From assembly GCA_963819475.1 (NCBI GenBank), contig CAWFWE010000004.1, positions 372,001 through 436,000 of the forward strand: a stretch of 64,000 bases of DNA, written 5' to 3'. The DNA is from DASUAS01 sp963819475 (GTDB lineage Bacteria > Actinomycetota > Acidimicrobiia > IMCC26256 > DASPTH01). The translations under genes were made by a program, and so were the position numbers. The notes below the pieces were generated by a model. The model was not told the DNA's origin. It saw only the letters and a program-made list of their open reading frames with translations, and did not search any database. This document shows, piece after piece, positions 42,626 to 51,170 of this stretch; position 1 is the first letter of the stretch; each line of letters begins with the position of its first letter.

Positions 42626-43840
42626 TCATTCCTCGGGCGACGCCTTCGCAGTCGACGTCGTGCTCGCCAACCATGCGATTCCAACCGCGGCGCTGAGGAG
42701 CGAAGCGGCCAAGATCCCCGTCTTCGCCTCGCTGAGCAGGGGGTTCGTGAACGACAAGTCAGCGACGAACAGTGACACGGTGAACCCGATGCCGGCGACG
42801 CAGCCGACGCCTACGACGTGCCGGAAGGACAACCCGTCAGGCAAGCGGCCGAGTCGAAGGCGAACGCCCATTGCGGTAGCCAAGACGATCCCGATCGGCT
42901 TCCCCACGGCAAGCCCGACCACGATCCCCCAGGAGATCGGGCTCATCAGGGCACGGTCGATCGCGGCGACGTCCAAGGGAAGCCCCGCGTTGGCGAGGGC
43001 GAAGATCGGTATCACCACGAAGCTCGACCATGGGTGCAACTGCGCCTCGAGATCGTCGATCACTGCACGACCCCCGAACGGCCGGGCGGGGGCGAGCAAC
43101 CCCAGGACCACGCCCGCGATGGTCGCATGGACGCCCGACTCGAACATGCACACCCACAAGACCACCGCCGGCAGGACGTACAGGGCAGGATGGCCGATCC
43201 CGAGTCGCTGCAAGCACAAAATCAGCCCAACGACGGCCAGCGCCCCAAGCAGCCAGACGAACGCGATCCCTTCCGAGTAGAACACCGCGATCACCACGAT
43301 CGCCCCGATGTCATCGACGATCGCCAGCGTCAACAAGAACAGCTTGAGCGGCTTGGCTACCCGTGCTCCCAACACCGCGAGCACCACCACCGCGAACGCG
43401 ATGTCAGTCGCCATGGGAATCGCCCACCCGCGGCTACCGGCACCGCCGGCATTCACGATCACATAAAGCAGTGCCGGAACCGCCATCCCTCCGATGGCAG
43501 CCAGCGCCGGGAGGCTGGCCGTACGCCGGTCACGCAACTCGCCGCAGATCAGCTCGCGGTTGATCTCGAGCCCGACGACGAAGAAGAAGACGGTCATCAA
43601 ACCGTCATTCACCCAATGAGCCAGGTCCTCAGAGATCGCGAACTCACCCGCGCCGATGGTCAGGTCATACCCCCACACCTCGGCGTAGGAGGCGCCTCCG
43701 ACGTTCGCCCACACCAGAGCCCCGAGCGTCGCGCCCAGCAAGGCGACGCCGCCCAGGGCCTCGACGGAAACGAAGTCGCTGCCCACCGGGGCCACTGCTC
43801 GCCCGAGCACCGGAATACGAATGTGTGAACGACGAGCCAT
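42626..43840 (-). CDS. nhaA: Na+/H+ antiporter NhaA, copy 2
   Basis: 404 aa from the ATG at 43840 (MARRSHIRIPVLGRAVAPVG); a longer open frame upstream has no support. GLMTVFFFVVGLEINRELIC, PMATDIAFAVVVLAVLG, LLTLAIVDDIGAI with the aspartate pair, and GCVAGIGFTVSLFVADLSF mark NhaA. It aligns along its length with copy 1 but differs widely, so this is an old duplication. The 167-bp gap to copy 1 contains that gene's own leader, so the two are likely controlled separately. Confidence 0.94.
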   Translation of the reverse strand: MARRSHIRIPVLGRAVAPVGSDFVSVEALGGVALLGATLGALVWANVGGASYAEVWGYDLTIGAGEFAISEDLAHWVNDGLMTVFFFVVGLEINRELICGELRDRRTASLPALAAIGGMAVPALLYVIVNAGGAGSRGWAIPMATDIAFAVVVLAVLGARVAKPLKLFLLTLAIVDDIGAIVVIAVFYSEGIAFVWLLGALAVVGLILCLQRLGIGHPALYVLPAVVLWVCMFESGVHATIAGVVLGLLAPARPFGGRAVIDDLEAQLHPWSSFVVIPIFALANAGLPLDVAAIDRALMSPISWGIVVGLAVGKPIGIVLATAMGVRLRLGRLPDGLSFRHVVGVGCVAGIGFTVSLFVADLSFTNPLLSEAKTGILAASLLSAAVGIAWLASTTSTAKASPEE

Positions 43841-43875
43841 GCGAGAGCGCCTTCTGGACCGCGGAAGTCCGACCT

Positions 43876-43894
43876 GCCGACCAGACTTCCCGGC
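43876..43894 (-). promoter_or_regulatory. Leader element of nhaA copy 2: shared 19-nt motif
   Basis: Identical GCCGGGAAGTCTGGTCGGC on the transcript strand, 35 nt before the start. Here the inner GGAAGTC can pair with a GACTTCC 14 nt downstream (43861-43867), an arrangement that competes with the GCCG/CGGC stem. This would be a natural switch. See the copy 1 leader. Confidence 0.6.
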
Positions 43895-44094
43895 GCTCCG
43901 AGACGACACGCTATCCCAGGCGGACGCGCATGGTGTACGAAGATCCGGTGGATAGCGGTCTGCACCGCAGACTGGACGCCATGCCCGGGCCATGGATCGC
44001 GGAGCGCCGTTGAGTCGAGTCCTGCTGTTGACGGCGGCTCCGCGCCCCTCTGCACCGCGGTCGCGCTCCTTCCCGCTCGCGGCAATCCCCAGCC

Positions 44095-44372
44095 CGCGCC
44101 CAGCGCCTTGACCGTCTCGGCTTCCCACTCGAATGCCACGACATCTGGAGCGACGCATCTGCCGCCGCGTTCGTCCGTTCGGTCGCCCGAGGAAACGAGA
44201 CCGTCCCGACCTTGGTCGTGCGAAGCGCCATCCTCGTCGCGCCGAGCGTGCGTCACGTCGTCGCCGTCGCGACCGAAGAGGTTCCCCACCTCATCCCCGA
44301 CCCACAGGCCGCGACGCCGTCAGCCGTCGCGCGACCCTTCGCGTCGCGCCGCCAGGGCCGCCACCACACGTG
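44095..44372 (+). pseudogene. Glutaredoxin-like protein relic
   Basis: A plus-strand frame without a usable start reads LDRLGFPLECHDIWSDASAA, AFVRSVARGNETVPTLVV and AILVAPSVRHVVAVATEEVP. These are the second half of a glutaredoxin/mycoredoxin, including the cis-proline TVP loop. The N-terminal strand with the Cys-x-x-Cys active site is not present upstream in any frame. Stops at 44372, 16 bp from the end of the convergent peroxiredoxin gene. Confidence 0.65.
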
Positions 44373-44388
44373 ACCTATGTGCGATCGA

Positions 44389-45042
44389 TCACGACGCCGC
44401 GAGGTTGCGCAGCGCGGCAACGATCGCGGACGGGTCCATCCGCTTGCGATAGTTCGAGTCGACGTGACGCGCCCGCACGATGCCCTGCGTGTCGATGACA
44501 AAGGTTGCCGGAACCGGTAGATCCCACGAACCATTCGCGTTCATCGTGGTCAGCGACATTCCAACCTGCTCGTAGAGGTCCCGGAGCGCGCCGGTGAGCG
44601 TGAACCGGATCCGGTACGCGTCCGCGATGGCCTGATCGACGTCGCTCAACACTTCGAAGTCGAGACCGAGCTTCTCCGCGAACGTCAGCGAGTCGTCCGG
44701 GGACTGCGGGTTCACCGCGATGAGCGACGCGCCGAGTGCCTGAATGTCCGGGAGCGTTTCCTGGAGCGTCCGCAGCTCGATGTTGCAGATCGGGCACCAC
44801 CCACCGCGATAGAACGACAAGACGACCGGGCCGCCGGCGAGCCGATCGTCGAGCGACACGACCTCACCGACCGCGTTGGGCGCGCTGAACGTCGGCGCTG
44901 CTTCACCGATCTCGACACCAGGGGTCGCTCCCCGAGCCTCGAGATCCTGGACCATGCGATCGATCATCTCTTGCACGTCGACAGGGATCATGTCCACCAT
45001 CGTCTGATCAATTCGTGCCTGAAGACCAGGGGAATCGGGCAT
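44389..45042 (-). CDS. Peroxiredoxin-like protein (AhpC/TSA family)
   Basis: 217 aa from the ATG at 45042, with GGAGG 5 nt upstream. An N-terminal helical extension (QEMIDRMVQDLEARG) precedes the thioredoxin-fold domain. VVLSFYRGGWCPICNIELRT holds the peroxidatic Cys in a W-C-P-I-C setting; the second Cys three residues on makes it unlike ordinary 2-Cys enzymes. TFVIDTQGIVRARHVDSNYR closes the core. Reduces peroxides in the cytosol. Adjacent to a glutaredoxin relic, its possible former reductant. Confidence 0.85.
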   Translation of the reverse strand: MPDSPGLQARIDQTMVDMIPVDVQEMIDRMVQDLEARGATPGVEIGEAAPTFSAPNAVGEVVSLDDRLAGGPVVLSFYRGGWCPICNIELRTLQETLPDIQALGASLIAVNPQSPDDSLTFAEKLGLDFEVLSDVDQAIADAYRIRFTLTGALRDLYEQVGMSLTTMNANGSWDLPVPATFVIDTQGIVRARHVDSNYRKRMDPSAIVAALRNLAAS

Positions 45043-45206
45043 CGGCTCCTCCAAGATTTCGCGGACGCATCAGCTCGGAGGGGAACCCGGCGGCTCCCTC
45101 GCTGATTCTCGATGCTCGGCGCCACACAGTCTTGCCGTGTCGCACGTACCGTCGACGAACCCGAGGCTGCGATCACTGGCCGGATCGGGCATCTCGGACA
45201 GGCGAC

Positions 45207-45341
45207 ATGGTGGGCTACGGCACGTTCGTCCTCGAGCACGTGGTATACGGGATGGCGCTCGGAGTGTTGGTCCTGCTCGGATTACCCCGGGTGTCGGCTG
45301 CGCCGTCGGCCGATCGGATTCCAGTGTCGACGCCCGCGTGA
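45207..45341 (+). CDS. Short membrane peptide, possible relic of a DUF6789-like protein
   Basis: 44 aa from the ATG at 45207. GTFVLEHVVYGMALGVLVLL resembles the last helix of small multi-pass membrane proteins (HLVYG-x-x-LG motif). No strong ribosome site. The remainder of the 45043-45436 gap shows no gene and would hold the promoters of the peroxiredoxin and radical SAM units. Confidence 0.3.
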   Translation: MVGYGTFVLEHVVYGMALGVLVLLGLPRVSAAPSADRIPVSTPA

Positions 45342-45436
45342 CATCGGGAGAACCCGTCCGGCAGGAATTGGAATCCGACCTCGGCACGGCGGGTTCCCAT
45401 GTCGGCTCGTGTGCAATCCGAGCAAGAGGGGTTCCC

Positions 45437-46879
45437 GTGACGGACACGACTGCAGCACCCAAGACCGCAGCGGCAGCTGCGCCCGGCGACGAGGTTCTGG
45501 CGACCACGACGGCCTTGTGCCCGGTGTGTCTGGCGGCCTGTCCCGGAGAGACGATCGACCGGGACGGACGCGTGATCCTGCGGCGATCGTGTCCGACGCA
45601 TGGCCTGCAGGAGAGCCTGGTGCTCTCGGACTCGAGCTGGTGGCGGTGGAGCCGCAAATTCATCCGGCCGGGCCGACGGCCGGTGCCGGCGACGTCAACC
45701 GAGCATGGCTGCCCGTACGACTGTGGATTCTGCCCGGAGCACCAGCAGCACGCGTGCGTGACAGTGTTCGAAATCACCGAGGCCTGCAACCTGGCGTGTC
45801 CCGCTTGCTTCGCCGGGGACGCGCACGTGGTCCATCGCACGCTCGACGAGATCGACGGTATGGCGGCCGGGCTCCTGCGCGCCGAGGGGGGTAGCGCGGA
45901 CGTCGTCATGCTCTCAGGTGGGGAACCGACGTTGCACCCACAGTTCTTCGAGATCGTGGACTGGTTTGCGAAGTTGCCGGTGCGGTATCTGATCGTGAAC
46001 TCGAACGGATTGCGCTTCGCCCGCGACCCCGAGTTCGCGCGGCAGGTCGCCGAACGTAAGCTCCTCGTCTACCTCCAGTTCGACGGTTTCGACCCGCGCA
46101 CCTACGAGGCGCTTCGCGGTCGCGCCGATCTCCTCGAACAGAAGTTGCAGGCGCTCGAGCACCTGCATGCGGCAGGCGCTCGGGTCGTGCTCGTCACAAC
46201 GGTGGTGAAGGGCGTGAACGACCACGAGGTTGGCGAGATCGTCCGGTTCGGCGCGCGTCATCCGGCGGTGCGGGCGGTTTCGCTCCAACCCCAGTTCGGC
46301 GAGGGACGCTTCGTGGCGTTCGACCCGATGGACCGGATGACGGTCACGGATGTCATCGATGCGATCGATCGCGACAGCGGTCTGTTCACCCGCGAGGACT
46401 TCGTGCCGGTGCCGTGCTGCGACCCGATGTGCACCGCGGCGACATACGCGTACGTCCGTGACGGCGAGGTCACCCCGGTGACCCGGCTCGTCCCCGTCGA
46501 GACGTACCTCGACTACCTGGAGAACTCTGCGATGCCGAACCTCTCCGACGCGTACCGCGAAGACGCCGAGGAGATGCGCGAGGTTCTGCTGCGGCTGTAC
46601 TCGAAGTCCGCGCCGCCGGGCACCGAACGCCAGGCGAGCGCGTTCTTCTGTGCGTGCGAACCGCTCCTTGCCGAGTTCGACGCCGTGGAGGATCTCGCGG
46701 ACCGCATCTTCGCGGTGACGATCGAAGGGTTCATGGACCGCCACGTCTTCGACGTGTCGCGGGTGACACGTTGTTGCATCCAGGAAGCCCTCCCCGACGG
46801 TCGTCTCGTGCCGTTCTGCGCGTACAACACGCTGTACCGCTTCGCCCCGGATCACCGACCGACCCCGACGACGCCGTGA
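45437..46879 (+). CDS. Radical SAM protein, tetraether lipid synthase (Tes)-like
   Basis: 480 aa from the GTG at 45437 (AGGGG 6 nt upstream). Zinc-finger-like N-terminus with C28, C31, C35 and C52 (ALCPVCLAACPG, RRSCPTHG), then a second cluster C92-x3-C96-x2-C99 (GCPYDCGFCPEH). The radical SAM motif is C117-x3-C121-x2-C124 (CNLACPACF), with GGEP at 161-164. Further cysteines near the C-terminus (PVPCCDPMC, FFCACEP, TRCCIQ) suggest extra Fe-S clusters. This order of motifs is that of archaeal Tes and bacterial relatives, which join unactivated lipid carbons. The exact reaction here is unknown. Coupled to a methyltransferase by GTGA. Confidence 0.85.
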   Translation: MTDTTAAPKTAAAAAPGDEVLATTTALCPVCLAACPGETIDRDGRVILRRSCPTHGLQESLVLSDSSWWRWSRKFIRPGRRPVPATSTEHGCPYDCGFCPEHQQHACVTVFEITEACNLACPACFAGDAHVVHRTLDEIDGMAAGLLRAEGGSADVVMLSGGEPTLHPQFFEIVDWFAKLPVRYLIVNSNGLRFARDPEFARQVAERKLLVYLQFDGFDPRTYEALRGRADLLEQKLQALEHLHAAGARVVLVTTVVKGVNDHEVGEIVRFGARHPAVRAVSLQPQFGEGRFVAFDPMDRMTVTDVIDAIDRDSGLFTREDFVPVPCCDPMCTAATYAYVRDGEVTPVTRLVPVETYLDYLENSAMPNLSDAYREDAEEMREVLLRLYSKSAPPGTERQASAFFCACEPLLAEFDAVEDLADRIFAVTIEGFMDRHVFDVSRVTRCCIQEALPDGRLVPFCAYNTLYRFAPDHRPTPTTP

Positions 46880-47715
46880 GCCTCCCGTCCCAGTCCCCGT
46901 CCCCGCTGCCCGGCCCGCCGGCGGCCCTGAAGTGCGCGTGTGCGGATCTCTGGTCGCACCCGCTTGCGCAGTTGCTCGCCGGTCCGACGCTGCGCCCGGG
47001 CGGACGAGCACTGACCCGCATGCTGATCGAGCGGCTCGGACTGCGGGACGGCGCCCGCGCGCTCGACATCGGATCCGGTACCGGAGCCACCCTCGAGGAA
47101 CTCGCGAGTGCAGGTGCACATGGGTTCGGGATCGACTACAGCACCGCGTTGGCCGCCCAAGCGGCCGACGCCGGCCCGCTCACGTTGGGTGACGCAGAGA
47201 CGCTGCCGTTCGCCGCCGCCGCGTTCGATGCCGTGTTCATCGAGTGCGTGCTCTCAGCCGTTCCCGACAAAGCCGTCGCACTCGAGGAATGTCGACGGGT
47301 CCTCAGCAATGACGGGCATCTGGTCGTCACCGACATGACCGTGCACGGGGACTTCCCCGAGCCGCTCCAGACCCTTGCCGCGTGGGCGGCATGCGTCGGT
47401 GGGGCCTGCTCCTGCGACGACTATGTCGAGCTGATGCGCGCCGCGCGGTTCCGGATTGAACTCGTCGAGGACCAGACTCCAGCGCTGCGAAACCTTGTGG
47501 GCCAGGCCGAGCGACGCCTCGCGATGCTGCGGGGCGCGCTTGGCGTCGGACTGCTCGAACAGGCCGAGGACCTCATCGGTAACCAACTCGCGCAGTACGG
47601 GCTCCCCGCCTCGACCGACGGGCTGACCGCACTCGCCGAGGTGCTGTTCGCACAAGTTCGAGCCTCGATCGACGACGGCAGCCTTGGCTACGCCGCGTTT
47701 GTCGCCGCCGCCTGA
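46876..47715 (+). CDS. Class I SAM-dependent methyltransferase coupled to radical SAM gene
   Basis: 279 aa from a GTG overlapping the radical SAM stop. N-terminal KCACADLWSHPLAQLLAG, SAM-binding ARALDIGSGTGATLEEL (about 61-77), acidic strand FGIDYS, motif FDAVFIECVLSAVPDK and HLVVTDMTVHGDFPEP. A Cys-rich loop, CVGGACSCDDY, sits in the C-terminal part. The overlap implies the methyltransferase works in the same pathway as the Tes-like protein. Substrate (lipid or small molecule) unknown. Confidence 0.82.
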   Translation: MSLPSQSPSPLPGPPAALKCACADLWSHPLAQLLAGPTLRPGGRALTRMLIERLGLRDGARALDIGSGTGATLEELASAGAHGFGIDYSTALAAQAADAGPLTLGDAETLPFAAAAFDAVFIECVLSAVPDKAVALEECRRVLSNDGHLVVTDMTVHGDFPEPLQTLAAWAACVGGACSCDDYVELMRAARFRIELVEDQTPALRNLVGQAERRLAMLRGALGVGLLEQAEDLIGNQLAQYGLPASTDGLTALAEVLFAQVRASIDDGSLGYAAFVAAA

Positions 47716-47730
47716 ACTGGCACTCCGACG

Positions 47731-48324
47731 TCAGTCCAGGTGGCGTTCGGAACGCCGCGCTCGCGCGGCGGCGAGCTGCTCGATGCCTTCACCGGCGGAA
47801 TCGAGCGATTCGTGCACCACCCGGTCCCACGCCGGCACCACCCACCACCGCGCCGCCCAGCGACCGAGGAACCAGAAGTCGAGCCCGACCTCCCCGCGGT
47901 ACTCCAGCCGTGTCCCACCCGCGTCGTCGAACAACTCGAACGACTCCTCCGCATGCGGCACGGGGCCGCGCAGGTGACGGAACGTGATCCGCGACGGACG
48001 TTCGAACCGGACCGCCTCGACCGTCTCAGCCGTGTAGCCGGACAGTCGCGAGAAGTGCGACGCGATCACGAGATCCTCACCGCGCTCCCACACTCGCAAG
48101 TGGTCCTGCAGCATCTTCGGCGTGCGGCCGAGATACGGCGCCTCGAGGAAATCGAAGACCACCTCGCGAGGCGCCGCGAACTGCATAGTGCGGGGACGGA
48201 GCGCAGTGACGCTCCGACCCCAACCGGTGTCGAGCGTCAATCGGCCACGTGCCATCAGCGCGATCAAGGTCCCGACACCACCGAGCAGCGCACCACTGAG
48301 GACCTTCGTGCTGCGATCCGCCAT
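47731..48324 (-). CDS. SRPBCC-family protein with N-terminal membrane anchor
   Basis: 197 aa. Residues 6-28 (TKVLSGALLGGVGTLIALMA) are one hydrophobic helix. The rest is a START/SRPBCC ligand-binding fold: APREVVFDFLEAPYLGRTPK, EDLVIASHFSRLSGYTAETV and GTRLEYRGEVGLDFWFLG. Binds a hydrophobic ligand or acts in lipid transfer. Convergent with the methyltransferase, 15 bp apart, and followed by NrtS on its own upstream side. A link to the Tes-like lipid chemistry is possible but unproven. Confidence 0.75.
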   Translation of the reverse strand: MADRSTKVLSGALLGGVGTLIALMARGRLTLDTGWGRSVTALRPRTMQFAAPREVVFDFLEAPYLGRTPKMLQDHLRVWERGEDLVIASHFSRLSGYTAETVEAVRFERPSRITFRHLRGPVPHAEESFELFDDAGGTRLEYRGEVGLDFWFLGRWAARWWVVPAWDRVVHESLDSAGEGIEQLAAARARRSERHLD

Positions 48325-48339
48325 GCCGTCGCTCCTGCG

Positions 48340-48663
48340 TCAAGGGCCGTCGAGGGGGGAACCCGCCACGGACGGTCCAGCATCCCGATCGGTCACTCGT
48401 CGCGCGGCGAGGAAGCCATAGCTCGACACCAGGAACGGCACCAAGTAGTTCACGCCGACCCGGATCCAGGTCGTGACCGTCGCGTTCCCGTCGACGATCG
48501 TCGCTCCCTGGTTGACCACCGACAGCACAGTCCCGACGACCGCAGAGACCCGGGCGCCGGTGCGCACCGTTGCGCCTCGCAAGAACATTTGCAACGCCTG
48601 GCTCGGTGTCGTCCAGGTCTTGGCGTGCGGACGGATCTCGTCGCCGGAGCCTTCTCGCGTCAT
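48340..48663 (-). CDS. nrtS: NrtS-like nitrate/nitrite transporter
   Basis: 107 aa from the ATG at 48663. QALQMFLRGATVRTGARVSA followed by VVGTVLSVVNQGATIVDGNA and WIRVGVNYLVPFLVSSYGFL is the compact two-helix NrtS pattern. NrtS proteins were described as small nitrate/nitrite uptake proteins. No nitrate reductase is nearby. Lies 15 nt upstream of the SRPBCC gene on the same strand. Confidence 0.75.
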   Translation of the reverse strand: MTREGSGDEIRPHAKTWTTPSQALQMFLRGATVRTGARVSAVVGTVLSVVNQGATIVDGNATVTTWIRVGVNYLVPFLVSSYGFLAARRVTDRDAGPSVAGSPLDGP

Positions 48664-48768
48664 CGCGACCACTCTCTCTCGAGCGGGAAGGCCTCGCCCG
48701 CCCGCCGGGCTTCCGCAAGGAAACCAAGTTCGCCCCAAAGAGCCTTGCACGCCTACCAGGAAGACCGA

Positions 48769-49080
48769 ATGATGAAGAACAAAGCGCGCCGCTACGTCGC
48801 GTCGTGGAACGGCGTCACGCTCGCCGAGAGCGACGATGTCGTCCTCCTTGAAGGAACGTCTACTTTCCCCAGGATTCGCTGGCGCATGAGCACCTCGAGC
48901 CCGCGCGGGGCCGATCGCTGTGCATTTGGAAAGGCCTTGCCCGCTACTACGACGTCGTCGTTAACGGCACTGCCAACCGGGGCGCAGCCTGGAGTTACCC
49001 GCACCCCCAGCCCGCTCGCCGGCCGGATCAAGGGACGCGTGGCCTTCTGGCAAGGTGTCGAGGTGCGAGAGACCGCTTGA
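48769..49080 (+). pseudogene. DUF427 protein with two compensating frameshifts
   Basis: The ATG at 48769 opens YVASWNGVTLAESDDVVLLE, the DUF427 start. From about 48858 the family sequence continues in another frame (VYFPQDSLAHEHLEP, LCIWKGLARYYDVVVNGTAN, RGAAWSYPHPQP). It then returns to the first frame at about 49005 (LAGRIKGRVAFWQGVEV). The reading frame is open throughout, but about 50 central residues are replaced by unrelated sequence, so the product should not fold normally. Confidence 0.75.
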
Positions 49081-49122
49081 TCCCGCCCTCGCTGAAAACG
49101 CGTGGGTAGGAATGGCCTAGCA

Positions 49123-49703
49123 GTGAACCGGGTTCCCTCAATCGTGCCGTGCCCACAACCAGCCGGGGACGAAGCACGCCGGCTCGGATTCGAGCGCTAC
49201 GTCGTCCCCGAGCTCGAAGTGCTGACTCGTGTCGCCGCCTCTATCGTCGGGCGTCCCGCCGACGCGGAAGACCTCGTCCAGGACACACTGCTCCGCGCCT
49301 ACCAGGCCTCGGATCGCTTCGATGGTACGCACCACGCGCGTGGCTCCTCACCATCATGCGCAACGCAGAGATCAACCGTCACCGGCGCCGAAGGCCAGAG
49401 CTCATGCGCGATCCGGACGCCGAGCTCGGCCGATTGCACTCCGAATCGCGGGCCGCTGATCTCACCGAAGAGATCATCATGCGGGAACAGTTCGACGAAG
49501 TCGTCCAGGCGGCGCTCATCGACCTTCCCCCCAAGCACCGCCAGGTGCTCGAACTGGTCGACATCGACGGACTCAGCTACGCAGAAGCCGCGCAACTGCT
49601 CGACGTACCTGAAGGAACCGTGATGAGCCGCGTGCACCGAGCACGCAAGCGCATCCGAGCCTGTCTCGCCGCGTCGGATATCGCTCCCCGGAGGAAGATG
49701 TGA
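49123..49703 (+). pseudogene. ECF-type RNA polymerase sigma factor, single frameshift
   Basis: The GTG at 49123 opens FERYVVPELEVLTRVAASIV and GRPADAEDLVQDTLLRAYQA (region 2, core binding and -10 recognition). At about 49325 the frame shifts by one base, then WLLTIMRNAEINRHRRRRPE and region 4 (LPPKHRQVLELVDIDGLSYA, EAAQLLDVPEGTVMSRVHRA) follow. The stop overlaps the anti-sigma start. One missing base separates this from a normal 193-aa sigma factor, so sequence error is a real alternative. Confidence 0.82.
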
Positions 49704-49981
49704 TGAACAGAACCTCGAAGCTGGCGATGATGATGGAATGCCGCCGCGTCGGCAAAGTGCTGCAGACCTACCTCGACGGGAACGCCGACGAGCACACCGC
49801 CCAACGCGTCGCCGCGCATCTCGATGCGTGCCGTCGGTGCGGGTTCGAAGTTGCGACCTACCGGGAGCTCAAGGCAAGCCTCTCGCGGCGCGGCGCGCCG
49901 ATCGATGAGTTTGCACTCTCTCGACTCCGGAGCTTCGCGTCCAGCCTGGTGTCGAGCCTGCCCGGCCCAGGCCCGGAGTAG
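49700..49981 (+). CDS. Anti-sigma factor with zinc-finger (ZAS) motif
   Basis: 93 aa from the GTG at 49700 (or the ATG at 49703), with GGAGG 5 nt upstream and overlap with the sigma stop. The ZAS motif H-x3-C-x2-C is present as AAHLDACRRCGF, with an upstream MECRRVGKVL. Polar C-terminus, no membrane helix, so a soluble redox-sensing type. Partner of the ECF sigma factor encoded directly upstream; with that gene broken its target may be lost. Confidence 0.8.
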   Translation: MMNRTSKLAMMMECRRVGKVLQTYLDGNADEHTAQRVAAHLDACRRCGFEVATYRELKASLSRRGAPIDEFALSRLRSFASSLVSSLPGPGPE

Positions 49982-50160
49982 TCGTAAAGGCGAAGATCCG
50001 CCGATCTCGCCCGCGATCAACGGCGCGGGATCGACTCTGGGCCTTGGCGCACTCCACGGTGCCACGGTGTTCTGGGCCGTCGCGACGGCACTACTAACGC
50101 CACAGGCTACGAATGCGACCGCGCGCTCGCCGTCGACTTGAGGTCGTGCTGTACGAGTGG

Positions 50161-51111
50161 TTAAAGGCGATCGCCCGGACTCAGCCTCGCGTGTGCGTCA
50201 CGAGCGCCAGCATCGGCAGAGGACGCCGCGTACCTGGACACCATCGTACGGCTGCGCCAGCCCACGAGCCGCATGAGGTCGGTCTCCTGCCCGCCCTGAT
50301 GAAGCCATTGGTGCGCGAAGGTGTGCCGCAGTTGGTGCGCGTGGATTGGCTCGATCCCCGCCTCTTTGCTGCGGCGGCGGAGCATTATCGCGATGCCGGA
50401 TTTGCCCATCGCGCCGAGTCGTGTGATCCACAGCGCGCCGTCCTCGGCGTGGGTGTGACGTGATCGCACCCGTAGGTAGCGGTCGATCGCCATCGCCGTC
50501 TTCCGTCCGAAGGGACAGGCTCGGGCGCGGCGGCCTTTTCCGATGGCGTATGCGATGTTCTGATCCAGGTCGAGATCCTCGACCGTCATGCCCAGCAGCT
50601 CGCCACGTCGCATGCCTGTGTCGACGAATAAGCGAATGATCGCGGTGTCCCGGCGGTCCTCGAAGCTGCTCCCCTTGCAGACGTCCAGGAGCTTTCGAAG
50701 ATCATCGTCGGGGACGACCGCGACGGGCTGTTCGGGAACCTGTGGGACGGTCATGCGCCTCATGGGGTAGTCTGCGATCTCGCCGTCGTCCGCCAGGAAC
50801 TTGAAGAACTGCTGGAGGGCACGGAACCTGTTCGATGCCGTCGAAGCTGACCGCTACTCGATGAACGCTTCTACGTGTTCCCGTCGGACACTTTCGGGCG
50901 CAGTTGGCATCCCGTGCTCAGCGAGGTAAGCGCAGAGCTGGTCCACCGCGGCCATGTAGGTCTCGACGTTGCGGGGCGACCGGTTCGTCGCACGGAGATG
51001 ACACTCGAAGGATTTTCCGAGCGTCTGCAGGTCGAAAACCGCAACTACGCTTGACGCTGGTCGACGCTGCTGGACATCCACAGGGCGCCAAGTTATGTGT
51101 TCTTCGTGCAC
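50161..51111 (-). pseudogene. Tyrosine recombinase/integrase interrupted by in-frame stop
   Basis: The GTG at 51111 opens an N-terminal SAM-like DNA-binding domain (SFECHLRATNRSPRNVETYM, QLCAYLAEHGMPT) to a TAG at 50854-50856. The same frame continues RFRALQQFFKFLADDGEIAD and the catalytic domain. Catalytic residues: Arg in DTGMRRGELLGM, His-x-x-Arg in HAHQLRHTFAHQWL, and the nucleophile Tyr in MVSRYAASS. Restoring the one codon gives about 316 aa. A downstream ATG at 50763 would give only the catalytic part. Lies 59 bp from tRNA-Ala, a typical integration target. Confidence 0.82.
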
Positions 51112-51170
51112 TGTGCCATCACTGTCGAGCCGGGTCTGCGGATCTTTGAGCAGGTCAGAGGCACCATCTT

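Noticed and set aside
47740..49080. 446-codon plus-strand frame spanning SRPBCC, NrtS and DUF427
   Set aside because: Only its last 103 codons (from 48769) carry family sequence; the rest is antisense to the SRPBCC and NrtS genes.
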